Positions 17,916 through 25,839 of a DNA stretch of 36,815 nt are shown here, piece by piece. Origin of the DNA: Streptosporangiaceae bacterium (GTDB lineage Bacteria; Actinomycetota; Actinomycetes; Streptosporangiales; Streptosporangiaceae); assembly GCA_025934635.1 (NCBI GenBank), contig JAICWX010000058.1:1-36815 (forward strand), read 5' to 3'. The notes beneath the pieces were generated by a model that saw only the letters and a list, made by a program, of their open reading frames with translations, did not search any database and had not been told where the DNA came from. Within the stretch, counting starts at the first letter, position 1, and each line of letters opens with the position of its first letter. The translations under genes and the position numbers were made by a program.

Positions 17916-19768
17916 TTGCCGGGCTGGGCGATGAGCGTGATGTCGCGCGCCGCCCCGGTCGCGGCTGAAGTGGCCATGGCCGCGTAGACCTGCAGCGCCG
18001 CGCTGACCGGGCGCTGCCGGCCGGCCGGCCGGTAAGCGCCCAGGGAATCCAGCAACCGCGCGCGACGACGAGCCAGCTCGGCGTCCAGCACGTCGAGCCG
18101 CAGCTCGCGCCGCGGGATGTCGATCACCACGGTGTCGCCGTTCTCGGCCAGCGCGATCGGGCCGCCCCCGGCCGCCTCCGGCGCGACGTGGCAGATCGAC
18201 AGGCCCGCGGTCCCGCCGGAGAACCGCCCGTCGGTGATCAGCGCGCAGGCCCGGCCGAGTCCCTTGCCCTTAAGGAACGAAGTCGGGTACAGCATCTCCT
18301 GCATGCCAGGGCCGCCGCGCGGGCCCTCGTAGCGGATGACCACCACATCGCCCGCCGTGACGGCGCCGTCCAGGATCCCGGCGACCGCATCCTCCTGGCT
18401 CTCGAACACCACCGCCGGGCCGGAGAACTGCCAGATCTCCTCGGGCACGCCGGCGGTCTTGACGATCGCGCCGTCCGGCGCCAGGTTCCCGGACAGCACG
18501 GCCAGCCCGCCGTCGGCGGTGTAGGCGTGCTCGATGTCCCGGATGCAGCCGGCCGCCCTATCAAGATCCAGCGTGTCCCAGCGCTTCGACTGCGCGTACG
18601 GCCTGGTGGTGCGGACCCCGCCGGGCGCGGCGTGGTAAAGCTCCACCGCCTCAGCGGAAACAGCGGGCGAACGAAGGTCCCACGCGTCGAGGAACTCCCG
18701 CAGCGACGCGCTGTGCACGGTGCGCACGCCGCGGTTGAGCAGCCCGCCGCGGTCGAGCTCACCGAGGATCGTCGGGATGCCGCCGGCCCGGTGCACGTCC
18801 TCGACGTGGTACGAGCTGCTCGGCGCGACCTTGCACAGGCAGGGCACGCGGCGGGACAGCTCGTCGATCTCCTTCAGGCCGAAGTTGACGCCCGCCTCGT
18901 GGGCCGCGGCCAGCAGGTGCAGGATCGTGTTGGTCGACCCGCCCATGGCGACGTCGAGCGCCATCGCGTTCTCGAACGCGTCCCGGTTCGCGATCGCCCG
19001 GGGCAGCACCGAGGCGTCCTCGTCGGCGTAGTACTGCCGGGTGATCTCGGCGATCAGCCTGCCAGCCCGCTCGAACAGGCCGCGCCGGGCGGAGTGGGTG
19101 GCCAGCGTCGTCCCGTTCCCCGGCAGCGCCAGGCCGATCGCCTCGGCCAGGCAGTTCATCGAGTTCGCGGTGAACATGCCGGAGCAGGACCCGCAGGTGG
19201 GGCAGGCGGACTCTTCCATCTCGAGCAGCCGCTCGTCGGAGACCGACGGATCGGCCGCGGCGATCATCGGGTCGATCAGGTCGAGCTTGGCGCCGCCGCT
19301 CAGCGCGGGCGGCGCGCCGGCCTCCATCGGGCCGCCGGACACGAACACGGTCGGGATGTTCAGCCGCATGGTGGCGATCAGCATGCCCGGCGTGATCTTG
19401 TCGCAGTTCGAGATGCAGATCATGGCGTCGGCGCAGTGCGCGTTCACCATGTACTCCACCGAGTCGGCGATCAGCTCCCGGCTGGGCAGCGAGTACAGCA
19501 TGCCGCCGTGGCCCATGGCGATGCCGTCGTCCACCGCGATCGTGTTGAACTCGCGCGGGATCGCCCCGGCGTCCCGCACGGCGGAAGCGACCACCTGGCC
19601 GACCTCGCGCAGGTGCACGTGCCCCGGCACGAACTCGGTGAAGCTGTTCGCCACCGCGATGATCGGCTTGCCGATGTCTTCCCTGGCTACCCCGGTCGCC
19701 CGCAGCAGGGCGCGGGCGCCCGCCATGTTCCGGCCGTGCGTGACCGTCCGGGACCGAAGCGACGGCAT
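17912..19768 (-). CDS. ilvD: Dihydroxy-acid dehydratase
   Basis: Iron-sulfur dehydratase forming the 2-keto acids of valine/isoleucine (and pantothenate) synthesis. The 618-residue product is the long, Escherichia coli-like form. Cys122 lies in [11 protein letters not shown] and Cys189/192/195 in [15 protein letters not shown]; also visible are [22 protein letters not shown] (two pieces: [13 protein letters not shown] and MLYSLPSRE), [11 protein letters not shown] and [10 protein letters not shown]. The ATG at 19768 has a good GAGGGGAG ribosome site. A promoter-like pair (TGGACC, 16-base gap, TAGGCT) lies about 100 bases upstream on the same strand. It leads a unit with GNAT and perhaps menA. 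Confidence 0.96.
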   Translation of the reverse strand: MPSLRSRTVTHGRNMAGARALLRATGVAREDIGKPIIAVANSFTEFVPGHVHLREVGQVVASAVRDAGAIPREFNTIAVDDGIAMGHGGMLYSLPSRELIADSVEYMVNAHCADAMICISNCDKITPGMLIATMRLNIPTVFVSGGPMEAGAPPALSGGAKLDLIDPMIAAADPSVSDERLLEMEESACPTCGSCSGMFTANSMNCLAEAIGLALPGNGTTLATHSARRGLFERAGRLIAEITRQYYADEDASVLPRAIANRDAFENAMALDVAMGGSTNTILHLLAAAHEAGVNFGLKEIDELSRRVPCLCKVAPSSSYHVEDVHRAGGIPTILGELDRGGLLNRGVRTVHSASLREFLDAWDLRSPAVSAEAVELYHAAPGGVRTTRPYAQSKRWDTLDLDRAAGCIRDIEHAYTADGGLAVLSGNLAPDGAIVKTAGVPEEIWQFSGPAVVFESQEDAVAGILDGAVTAGDVVVIRYEGPRGGPGMQEMLYPTSFLKGKGLGRACALITDGRFSGGTAGLSICHVAPEAAGGGPIALAENGDTVVIDIPRRELRLDVLDAELARRRARLLDSLGAYRPAGRQRPVSAALQVYAAMATSAATGAARDITLIAQPGK

Positions 19769-19862
19769 ACCGATCTCCCCTCAGCGTGGGCTGGCCCAGC
19801 GGCGCTGGCCTCGCTGGCCTCGATGCTGTGCGGCCGAGCTGCGCGTGGCCGGGCAGGAAATC

Positions 19863-19890
19863 AGCCTACCGGGGCTCCGGGCCCGGTCCA
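19863..19890 (-). promoter_or_regulatory. Possible ilvD promoter
   Basis: On the reverse strand TGGACC (complement of 19885-19890) and TAGGCT (complement of 19863-19868) are 16 bases apart. This would give a leader of about 85-90 bases before the ilvD ATG. I saw no leader peptide rich in Leu/Val/Ile codons. Confidence 0.35.
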
Positions 19891-19892
19891 GC

Positions 19893-21173
19893 TCACCGCC
19901 GAACCGAGCTGAGATGCGGGAACGCCTTGTTCGCGGCCTCGTAGATCTTCTCGATCTCGGAGTCGGTCAGCGGCCGGACGTCGGCTTGCTTGGCCCGGCG
20001 GCGCAGGTATTTACGCAGCCGCGGCCCGCTGAACACGTCGACATCCCTGATCGTGGCCACGTCCCAGGGGATCCTCGGGCCGTAGACCGCCATCACCGGG
20101 CGTACCGAGACCGGCTTGCCGACCTCGCCGGAGAGCATGTCGGCGGCCCGCTGGGCCTCCCACTGCGCGTGCAGGAGCCGGTCCTTCATGCTCTTCGGCC
20201 CGTGCCACAGCTGCGTGCCCTTCCTGGTCCGCACCGGCATGCGCTTGTCCCAGTTCTCCGAGTCGATGGCGAAGACGCCGGTCGGCCCGACCACCAGGTG
20301 GTCGATCTGCTCCTTGCTCTCCGGGATGGGCCTGGCGTGCATGGCGCGGTAACCCGCGCGCGCCAGCTTGCCCAGCTGCCGGCGGGTCCGCCGCTGGGCG
20401 GCGGTCATCCGGATGACGCCCGGGTAGCCGCGCCGCGACCGGTAGATGGTGTCGGCGATGATCACGACGGCGGCCAGCGTGAGACCGAGCTTCCAGGAGA
20501 TCCAGAGCGAGAATCCCGCCATCACGGCGGCCGCGACGATGAGCCGCCACCGCCAGACCCGCATCCTCGGGTTCGCGGCCAGGTGGCTCAGGTTGCCCCG
20601 GCGCTCGCCGATGCCCGGCTGCCGCGGTTCTCCGGCCGGCTCCCCGACCGGGGTGACCACCAGCTTCCACTCCGCCTTGGGCGGGTCCGCCGTCCCGGCG
20701 GCCGCCGCCTCCTCCCGGCCGGTGCCCGCACCGGGCGGGGACCAGTCCCACAGCGGGAGGTCCGCCGAGTCCGCCGTGCCGTCCATCTCCGCCAGCCCAG
20801 CCTCAGGCAGCTCCACCTCGGGCAGCTCCGCCTCGGGCAGCTCCGTCTCGGGCACCCCGGCTTCAGGCAGCCCAGCCTCGGGCAGACCAGCCTCGGGCAG
20901 CCCGTCCTCAGCCCGGCCGTGGTCAGCCGTCCCGGCCCCGGTCAGCTCGGCTGTTCCCGATGTGCCCGTGGCGCCTGCCCCGGGCCACGCAGCGGGGCCG
21001 GAAGCGCCGCCCGGCGCATCCGGCGGGGCCTGGGCCGGCCCGCGATCCGGACCTCCCGGCACCTCCCCAGCGACCACATCCTGCGATCGTGCCCCGTCGT
21101 GTGTCGCCCCGCTGCGATTACGACCCGTCATCACCGAACGTGATGACTTATTTCTCAGCTTCGGCCACGCCAT
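19893..21173 (-). CDS. Membrane protein with NERD domain and LPEAG repeats
   Basis: Up to 426 residues. Residues 1-~170 are disordered, with about eight pentad repeats of the LPEAG/LPEVE type (DNA at about 20805-20905). Two adjacent membrane segments follow (RLIVAAAVMAGFSLWI and LGLTLAAVVIIADTIY), then a C-terminal NERD (nuclease-related) domain: EQIDHLVVGPTGVFAIDSENW, then TQLWHGPKSMKDRLLHAQWEA and VMAVYGPRIPW. The usual ExK of nuclease-fold NERD proteins is replaced by DSE, so nuclease activity is doubtful. ATG codons at 21173 and 21131 are both possible starts. It is preceded by a perfect 8-base dyad that spans the second ATG. The domain call is good, the role unknown. Confidence 0.8.
   Translation of the reverse strand: MAWPKLRNKSSRSVMTGRNRSGATHDGARSQDVVAGEVPGGPDRGPAQAPPDAPGGASGPAAWPGAGATGTSGTAELTGAGTADHGRAEDGLPEAGLPEAGLPEAGVPETELPEAELPEVELPEAGLAEMDGTADSADLPLWDWSPPGAGTGREEAAAAGTADPPKAEWKLVVTPVGEPAGEPRQPGIGERRGNLSHLAANPRMRVWRWRLIVAAAVMAGFSLWISWKLGLTLAAVVIIADTIYRSRRGYPGVIRMTAAQRRTRRQLGKLARAGYRAMHARPIPESKEQIDHLVVGPTGVFAIDSENWDKRMPVRTRKGTQLWHGPKSMKDRLLHAQWEAQRAADMLSGEVGKPVSVRPVMAVYGPRIPWDVATIRDVDVFSGPRLRKYLRRRAKQADVRPLTDSEIEKIYEAANKAFPHLSSVRR
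21126..21146. promoter_or_regulatory. Perfect 8-bp dyad at the NERD gene start
   Basis: GTCATCAC (21126-21133) and GTGATGAC (21139-21146) surround CGAAC. The dyad covers the second possible ATG (21129-21131) of the NERD gene. This is typical operator geometry and would block initiation if bound; alternatively the sequence is coding if the upstream ATG is used. Confidence 0.4.
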
Positions 21174-21736
21174 CCGGTATCACCCACCACCTCAGCGTAA
21201 CTGCCTTAGGACTCAGCGCATAGCACGTCACTACGACGATTGTGCCCTACTCCGGCTGGTTTTATAGCTGGACATCCGGTTCGATAACCGGACGTCCCGG
21301 ACATTGGCCCGTATCGGCCGTACTGCTAAATGGCCAGGTCGGCGCTCTATTAATGACGAACGTGCCCGCGTTGACGCACATGCTGACCCCGCCGCGCCTC
21401 ATCGGCCGACGTCAGCGCGGGATCGGGCCGTCCGGGCCGGGCGCCTGCCGGCCGTGCTCACGGTGCGTTGTTTGTGAGCCTGGTGACGCAGCGAGACTTA
21501 GCCCTGAGGCTGGCCGCGGCCGCAGATAAGCGCGAGCAGCCAGAGCCGTCGGTAAACAGCCAACAAGGAATACCGGCGGGATCACCGCGGCAGTCCGTAC
21601 CATAGCGGGTCCCTTCCCGGGCGTCATCATCGGACCCGGCCGTCGGCCCGGCCCCGGGGGGCCGGATTTGCCCGCCGGACATTTTGCCTGATAGCGCGCT
21701 AAACGTCTGGGACCGGCGTGGTTTACGATCTCCAGC
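21174..21736. other. Divergent spacer with a hairpin, no gene seen
   Basis: About 560 bases between the NERD gene (-) and the amidase gene (+), with AT-rich patches near 21180-21360. A hairpin with 12-base arms (21270-21281 and 21286-21297, one mismatch, loop CGAT) is present. Short open frames here lack ribosome sites and codon bias. It may hold promoters for both flanking genes or a small RNA; nothing more can be supported. Confidence 0.55.
21724..21729 (+). promoter_or_regulatory. Probable -10 element (TACGAT) of a leaderless transcript
   Basis: TACGAT fits TANNNT and ends 7 bases before the amidase ATG at 21737. No Shine-Dalgarno sequence is seen there. Confidence 0.5.
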
Positions 21737-23161
21737 ATGGCCCAGATTCACGACCTCACCCTGATCGAGCTGGCCGCGGCGATCCGCTCGGGCGAGCTTT
21801 CGCCGGTCGCCGTCACCGACCACTACCTGCAACGAACGCAGGAACTCAACGACCAGGTCGGCGCGTTCTACACGGTGACCGCCGAGCTCGCCGCTGACCA
21901 GGCAAGAGAGGCCGAGAAAGCGGTAGCCGCGGCGCCGGACAAGGCGGCGCTGCCGCCGCTGACCGGGATACCCATCCCGATCAAGGACCTGAACATGGTG
22001 GCCGGGGTCAGGCAGACGCTCGGCTCGGTCGCCTTCGAGAACAGCGTGCCCGACACCGACGACAACGTGGTCGTCCTGCTCAGGCGGGCCGGCGCGGTCA
22101 TCACCGGCAAGACCGCTACCCCCGAGTTCGGGCTGCCCTGCTACACCGAGACCAAGATCGGGCCGCCGGCCCGCACGCCGTGGGACCTGTCCAGGTCCGC
22201 GGGCGGGTCGAGCGGCGGCGCGGCCGCCGCGGTGGCGGCGGGCCTGGCCCCCGCGGCCCAGGGCAGCGACGGCGGCGGCTCCATCCGCATCCCGTCCAGC
22301 GTCTGCGGCCTGTTCGGCATCAAGGCGTCCCGCGGCCGGGTCTCCGAGGGCCCGCTCGTGCCCGACCTGGCCGGCCTGGGCGTCAACGGCCCGCTGGCGC
22401 GCACCGTGGCCGACGCCGCGCTGCTGCTCGACGTGATGGCGGAGAACTTCCCCGGCGACATGTACACCCAGCCGCCGCTGCCCGCGGGGGAGACGTTCCT
22501 CGGCTACGCCAGCCGGGAGCCGGGCCGGCTGCGGATCGGCCGGACCCTGCAGAGCCCGGTCGAGGGAACCGAGATCCACCCGGACTGCGTCGCGGCCTAC
22601 GAGGAGGCCAGCGCCCTGCTGGCCAGCCTCGGGCACGAGGTCGAGGACATCGCCATGCCGCTCGGCCCGGACGTGGTCCCGTTCTTCGAGACCCTGTGGT
22701 ACGCCTACGCCACGCTGGCCCCGCTCGCCCCGGAGCAGGAGGAACTGCTCCTCCCGCTGACCCGCTACCTGCGCGGGCGCGGCGTGCAGGTCCGCGCCCC
22801 GGAGCTCTTCTTCGCCCAGGGCTACCTGCAGGCGGTGACCCGGGCTGCGCTCGTCACGCTGAACGCCTACGACGCGGTCCTCACCCCCACGCTGGCCCTG
22901 CCGCCGCGCCCCGTCGGCTGGTTCGACGAGGTGGAGCCGGCCCAGAACTTCGAGCGCCAGAAGCTGTTCACCCCGTTCACCGCGCTCTACAACGTGTCCG
23001 GCCAGCCGGCCGTGAACGTCCCGCTGCACTGGAGCGCCGACGGCCTGCCGATCGGCGTCATGCTGGCCGGCCGGATGGGCGACGAGGGCACCCTGATCTC
23101 CCTGTCCGCCCAGCTCGAGCGGGCCCGCCCGTGGAAGGACCGGCACCCGCCGATCTGGTGA
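21737..23161 (+). CDS. Amidase signature family hydrolase
   Basis: A 474-residue amidase of the Ser-cisSer-Lys class. The catalytic lysine is in LTGIPIPIKDLN. The glycine/serine signature is SAGGSSGGAAAAVAAGLAP, and the nucleophile region is QGSDGGGSIRIPSSVCGLFG, followed by GIKASRGRV. The C-terminal part NVSGQPAVNVPL and GLPIGVMLAG is typical of amidases rather than of GatA. No gatB or gatC is nearby and the length fits a stand-alone amidase. The substrate (aliphatic or aryl amide) is unknown. It is cytoplasmic and seems to be transcribed without a leader. The HAD-like gene follows after 44 bases. Confidence 0.92.
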   Translation: MAQIHDLTLIELAAAIRSGELSPVAVTDHYLQRTQELNDQVGAFYTVTAELAADQAREAEKAVAAAPDKAALPPLTGIPIPIKDLNMVAGVRQTLGSVAFENSVPDTDDNVVVLLRRAGAVITGKTATPEFGLPCYTETKIGPPARTPWDLSRSAGGSSGGAAAAVAAGLAPAAQGSDGGGSIRIPSSVCGLFGIKASRGRVSEGPLVPDLAGLGVNGPLARTVADAALLLDVMAENFPGDMYTQPPLPAGETFLGYASREPGRLRIGRTLQSPVEGTEIHPDCVAAYEEASALLASLGHEVEDIAMPLGPDVVPFFETLWYAYATLAPLAPEQEELLLPLTRYLRGRGVQVRAPELFFAQGYLQAVTRAALVTLNAYDAVLTPTLALPPRPVGWFDEVEPAQNFERQKLFTPFTALYNVSGQPAVNVPLHWSADGLPIGVMLAGRMGDEGTLISLSAQLERARPWKDRHPPIW

Positions 23162-23193
23162 GGGTGCCCGGCGGGCACCTCGCCGCGGCAGCA

Positions 23194-23199
23194 TAGGGT
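23194..23199 (+). promoter_or_regulatory. Probable -10 element (TAGGGT) of a leaderless transcript
   Basis: TAGGGT fits TANNNT and lies 6 bases before the ATG at 23206, a common actinobacterial leaderless layout. Confidence 0.5.
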
Positions 23200-23205
23200 T
23201 GGGGC

Positions 23206-23946
23206 ATGGCTTCGGGAGTCAGCGCGATCTTGCTCGACGCCGGCGGCGTCATGGTCTTTCCCCGGCCCGATCACGTGCGGCCCGGGCTGCGCGCGATCGG
23301 CCTGGATCCCGACCTGGCCACCCTGGAGCGGGCTCACTACCAGGCCATGGCGGCCCAGGACGCCGAGGCCCAGCCGCCGGTCCCGGGCACCTGGTGGCGC
23401 GACTACCTGGTGACCTACATCGCCGCGTGCGGCGTGCCCGCCGGCCAGTGCGAGCCGCTCGCCGCCGAGATAGCCGAACATCCCCGGACGGGCAGCTGGG
23501 CCTACGCCGGGATCGGGGTCAAGGACGGCCTGCGGGCCCTGGCCGCGCTCGGCCTGCCGATGGGCGTCGTCTCCAACTCCGACGGCAGCGTCGAAGGCGA
23601 CCTGCGCCGCGAGGGCATCTGCTACGCGTCCGGCCCGGACGGCCCGGACGGTACCGGGTCAGCCGAGGGCGTCCCGATGGGCATCATCGTCGACTCCGCC
23701 GTGGTCGGCGTGGCCAAGCCGGACCCCCGGATCTTCAGCTTCGCCCTGGATGCCCTGGGCGTGCCCGCCGACGGCACCGTCCTGCACGTCGGTGACAGCC
23801 TGCGCTACGACGTGGCCGGCGCGCTCGCGGCCGGGCTGCAGCCGGTGCACATGGACCCGCACGGATTCTGCCCCGAGCCGGACGGCCACCCGCACGTCCG
23901 CAGCCTGACCGAGCTGGCTGAGTCACTGGCAACGAGTCCGCGCTGA
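23206..23946 (+). CDS. HAD superfamily hydrolase-like protein
   Basis: A 246-residue haloacid-dehalogenase-fold protein with an alpha-helical cap. Motif I is ILLDAGGVM, so the nucleophile Asp is kept but the usual second Asp (DxD) is Gly. Motif II is GVVSNSDGS, motif III the lysine in VGVAKPDPRIF, and motif IV HVGDSLRYDVAGA. A DxG motif I is found in some HAD proteins and often goes with altered or lost phosphatase activity. Between motifs II and III is a Gly/Asp-rich stretch (ASGPDGPDGTGSAEG) that looks like a small insertion. The substrate is unknown. Confidence 0.88.
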   Translation: MASGVSAILLDAGGVMVFPRPDHVRPGLRAIGLDPDLATLERAHYQAMAAQDAEAQPPVPGTWWRDYLVTYIAACGVPAGQCEPLAAEIAEHPRTGSWAYAGIGVKDGLRALAALGLPMGVVSNSDGSVEGDLRREGICYASGPDGPDGTGSAEGVPMGIIVDSAVVGVAKPDPRIFSFALDALGVPADGTVLHVGDSLRYDVAGALAAGLQPVHMDPHGFCPEPDGHPHVRSLTELAESLATSPR

Positions 23947-24005
23947 CCCATAGCTCTGCCAGTCCCCGGGGGTGACGACCCCCCCGAACCCCCCCGCCGA
24001 AGCAG

Positions 24006-24011
24006 TAAACT
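24006..24011 (+). promoter_or_regulatory. Probable -10 element (TAAACT) of a leaderless transcript
   Basis: TAAACT fits TANNNT and lies 8 bases before the proS ATG at 24020. A small G/C-run hairpin (GGGGGT 23968-23973, ACCCCC 23978-23983) just upstream may end the preceding message. Confidence 0.5.
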
Positions 24012-24019
24012 ACGGCACC

Positions 24020-25741
24020 ATGCGCTGGTCCCACATGCACATCCCCACGCTGCGCGACGACCCGGCCGACGCCGGGGCGCCCAGCCACCGCCTGCTGCTC
24101 CGCGCGGGCTATATCCGCCAGCTGATGGCCGGGCACTACTCCCTGCTGCCGCTCGGCCAGCGGGTCCGGCTCAAGGTGATCGGGATCATCCGCGAGGAGA
24201 TGGACCGGATCGGCGCGCAGGAATTCGTGATGCCGATCATGCACCCGGCCGAGCTGTGGCAGAAGAGCGGCCGCTGGGAGCTGATGGGCGACGAGCTGTT
24301 CCGGCTCAAGGACCGCAAGGGCGCCGGCCTCGTCCTCGCCATGACCCACGAGGAGAACATCTCCGTGCTGGCCACGGAGCTGGAGTCCTACCGCGAGCTG
24401 CCGCAGCTGTGGTACCAGTTCCAGACCAAGATGCGCGACGAGCCGCGGCCCAAGGCCGGCCTGATGCGCACCCGCGAGTTCACCATGAAGGACTCCTACA
24501 GCTTCGACCTGGACGCGGCCGGGCTCGACCAGTCCTTCACCAAGCACCGCGACGCCTACGTGCGGATCTTCGAGCGGCTGTCGATCCCCGCCGTCCCGGT
24601 CGCGGCCTCCAGCGGCGCGATGGGCGGCTCGACCTCCACCGAGTTCGTCTGCCCCTCGCCGGCCGGCGAGGACCTCATCGTCCTTTGCCCGGAGTGCGGT
24701 TACGCCGCGAACATCGAGAAGGCCGCGTCCCAGCTGGCCGCCGTAGCTGACGCCGAACGGGCGGGGGAGCTTCTCACCGCCCCCGAGCCCTTCGCCACCC
24801 CCGGCGTGCGCACGATCGACGATCTCATCTCGCAGTACCAGGCTCCGGCCGACCGGCAGGTCAAGACCCTCGTCTACTTCCTCGACGACGTGCTCACCCT
24901 GGTCCTTATGCGGGGCGACCACGCGCTGAACGAGCAGAAGCTCGCCGACGCCACCGGCGCGGTCGCGATCCGTCCCGCCCAGCCGGAGGAGATCCAGGCC
25001 GCGCTCGGCGCCCTGCCCGGCAGCCTGGGCGCGGTCGGCGTCACTAACCACCCGGTCATCGCGGACGAGGCGCTGCGCGGCCGGCGCGGGATGTTCACCG
25101 GCGCCAACGTCGACGACACCCACCTGCGCGGCGTGGACGTCGAGCGCGACATCAGCGTGGGCCGGTGGGCCGACCTGCGCGAGGTAGCGGCCGGCGACGC
25201 GTGCGTCAACTGCGGGCACGGCCTCGAGATCGAGCGGGGCATCGAGGTCGGGCACATCTTCAAGCTCGGCTACAAGTACTCCGACGCCATGGACATCCGG
25301 GTATCCGGCCCGGACGGCAAGCCGGCCAAGCCGATCATGGGCTGCTACGGCATCGGCGTCGAGCGCGCCATGGCCACCGCCGTCGAGGTCCACCACGACG
25401 AAAAGGGCATCATCTGGCCGGTCGCGATCGCCCCGTTCGAGGTCGTGGTGGTCGTCGCCCAGTCCGAGAACGCCGAAGTGGCGGCCGAAGGGGAGCGGGT
25501 CTACCAGTCGCTGCTGGAGGCCGGCGTCGAGGTCATCGTGGACGACCGCACCGTCCGGGCCGGCGTCAAGTTCAGCGACGCCGAGCTGACCGGCATCCCG
25601 TTCCGGGTTACCGTGGGCAAGCGGGGCCTGGCTTCGGGGACCGCGGAGCTCACCGACCGCGCCGCCGGCACGACCGTCCAGATCCCGCTGGGCGCCGAGC
25701 TGGCCAAGCACGTCCGGGAGGCCGTGTCCTCAGCGAGCTGA
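24020..25741 (+). CDS. proS: Prolyl-tRNA synthetase (bacterial type)
   Basis: Class II synthetase charging tRNA-Pro, 573 residues, the length of the bacterial form with an inserted editing domain. Motif 1 lies near GYIRQLMAGHYSLLPLGQRV (pieces AGYIRQLMAGHYS and LLPLGQRV), motif 2 is GLMRTREFTMKDSYSFD and motif 3 is GCYGIGVERAMAT. The editing INS domain covers about residues 225-385 (for example QVKTLVYFLDDVLTLVLMRG, pieces QVKTLVYFLDD and VLTLVLMRG; and LGAVGVTNHPVIAD). The anticodon-binding domain is at the end (PFEVVVVVAQSE, VDDRTVRAGVKFSDAELTGIP). The ATG at 24020 is chosen over an in-frame upstream start at 23972 because it matches the family N-terminus MRWSHMHIPTLRDDP and follows a -10 element closely. 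Confidence 0.97.
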   Translation: MRWSHMHIPTLRDDPADAGAPSHRLLLRAGYIRQLMAGHYSLLPLGQRVRLKVIGIIREEMDRIGAQEFVMPIMHPAELWQKSGRWELMGDELFRLKDRKGAGLVLAMTHEENISVLATELESYRELPQLWYQFQTKMRDEPRPKAGLMRTREFTMKDSYSFDLDAAGLDQSFTKHRDAYVRIFERLSIPAVPVAASSGAMGGSTSTEFVCPSPAGEDLIVLCPECGYAANIEKAASQLAAVADAERAGELLTAPEPFATPGVRTIDDLISQYQAPADRQVKTLVYFLDDVLTLVLMRGDHALNEQKLADATGAVAIRPAQPEEIQAALGALPGSLGAVGVTNHPVIADEALRGRRGMFTGANVDDTHLRGVDVERDISVGRWADLREVAAGDACVNCGHGLEIERGIEVGHIFKLGYKYSDAMDIRVSGPDGKPAKPIMGCYGIGVERAMATAVEVHHDEKGIIWPVAIAPFEVVVVVAQSENAEVAAEGERVYQSLLEAGVEVIVDDRTVRAGVKFSDAELTGIPFRVTVGKRGLASGTAELTDRAAGTTVQIPLGAELAKHVREAVSSAS

Positions 25742-25839
25742 CGCACCCGCTCATCGTCGCCGACGGCTACCACCGCATCTGCGCGAGCTACTGGATCGAC
25801 GAGAACCCCGGCATCCCCTGCGTCCTGGTCGACGCCTAG
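25742..25839 (+). pseudogene. C-terminal remnant of a ParB-like-type small protein
   Basis: Immediately after the proS stop, in another frame, the DNA reads THPLIVADGYHRICASYWID followed by ENPGIPCVLVDA and a TAG. The block with ADGYHRICASYWIDEN resembles the C-terminal end of small actinobacterial proteins with a ParB-nuclease-like fold, from memory of that family. There is no start codon or upstream domain: going 5', the frame runs straight into proS in the wrong frame. It looks like the last ~32 codons of a gene whose front was lost by deletion or recombination at the proS end. Its TAG interlocks with the pepN stop in the tetramer CTAG (25836-25839). Confidence 0.6.

Noticed and set aside
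19769..19892. Amino-acid attenuator leader before ilvD
   Set aside because: No short ORF rich in branched-chain codons on the reverse strand and no alternative terminator/antiterminator pair was found.
21242..21529. Small forward ORF of 95 codons in the spacer before the amidase gene
   Set aside because: No ribosome site, weak codon bias and no recognisable motif; the hairpin at 21270-21297 lies inside it.
25165..25741. Long overlapping frame inside proS leading into the remnant
   Set aside because: Within proS it is an Arg/Gly-rich shadow; only the portion after the proS stop resembles a real protein end.
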